Below the pieces are notes generated by a model. That model saw nothing but the letters and a program-made list of their open reading frames with translations. It was not told the DNA's origin and made no database searches. Position numbers and translations under genes: made by a program. 17,918 bases of DNA from Acanthaster planci (Eukaryota > Echinodermata > Asteroidea > Valvatida > Acanthasteridae), in the NCBI RefSeq assembly GCF_001949145.1, contig NW_019091706.1, positions 260,901 through 278,818 of the forward strand. The letters are read 5' to 3'. The first letter of the stretch is position 1. Each line of letters begins with the position of its first letter. Below, piece after piece: positions 17,887 to 17,918 of this stretch.

Positions 17887-17918
17887 CGACCAGTGGGGTC
17901 AGGAATCGCACGTCCTCA
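17887..17918 (-). CDS. Possible partial exon at window edge
   Basis: On the minus strand the window begins in an open frame (GAG GAC GTG CGA TTC CTG...) ending at a donor-like G|GTAATT. It leaves one base, which would suit the two leading bases of exon 1 (17669). However, the peptide EDVRFLTPLV is not obviously the expected Sema strand before NGTVLKA, so this may be chance. Confidence 0.2.

Noticed and set aside
1-17918. tRNA, rRNA, CRISPR or bacterial-type promoter/operator structures
   Set aside because: No cloverleaf with T-loop consensus, no regular spacer-repeat array and no operon-like gene packing were seen; the sequence is spliced animal DNA.

Overview
This window looks like animal, probably invertebrate, nuclear DNA. 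It is AT-rich and gene-poor. Its coding sequence lies in short blocks flanked by animal-type splice sites (pyrimidine tract + AG, GTAAGT/GTGAGT donors). It contains a decayed Ty3/gypsy element, small inverted-repeat elements, and relics of an amine-type GPCR. No bacterial operon, rRNA or tRNA is recognisable. A marine invertebrate (amphioxus, hemichordate, echinoderm or lophotrochozoan) would fit, but the sequence alone does not settle the taxon.

Layout. (1) 1-1475: 3' half of a Ty3/gypsy pol gene (RT, RNase H, then only the C-terminal tail of integrase), broken by frameshifts and a large internal deletion. (2) 1620-1717: one well-bounded plus-strand exon resembling the end of a fibronectin type III domain. 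(3) 2333-3717: an amine-type (histamine H3/H4- or muscarinic-like) class A GPCR, nearly complete but with one nonsense codon in intracellular loop 3 and one frameshift in NPxxY. (4) 4166-8985: no gene recognised; it holds a 174-bp foldback element, a 155-bp G/T-rich (GGTTT/GGGTT) satellite and small palindromes. (5) 8985-10515: a second, more decayed copy of the GPCR and its 3' flank, so the locus is a segmental duplication about 6.4 kb apart. (6) 10871-17918, minus strand: exons of a receptor-like gene. The order is Sema-domain end, PSI domain, a Cys-containing ectodomain exon, and three further exons. All five internal junctions are phase compatible. A Tc1-like MITE and a degenerate minisatellite lie in its introns.

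The most interesting items are the minus-strand gene, which I read as a divergent plexin/semaphorin-family receptor with an unusual cysteine-rich part downstream, and the GPCR pair, in which each copy keeps the motif the other has lost. The GPCR and the Sema/PSI gene look unrelated in function and merely adjacent. Identities come from motifs read by eye; no database search was possible.
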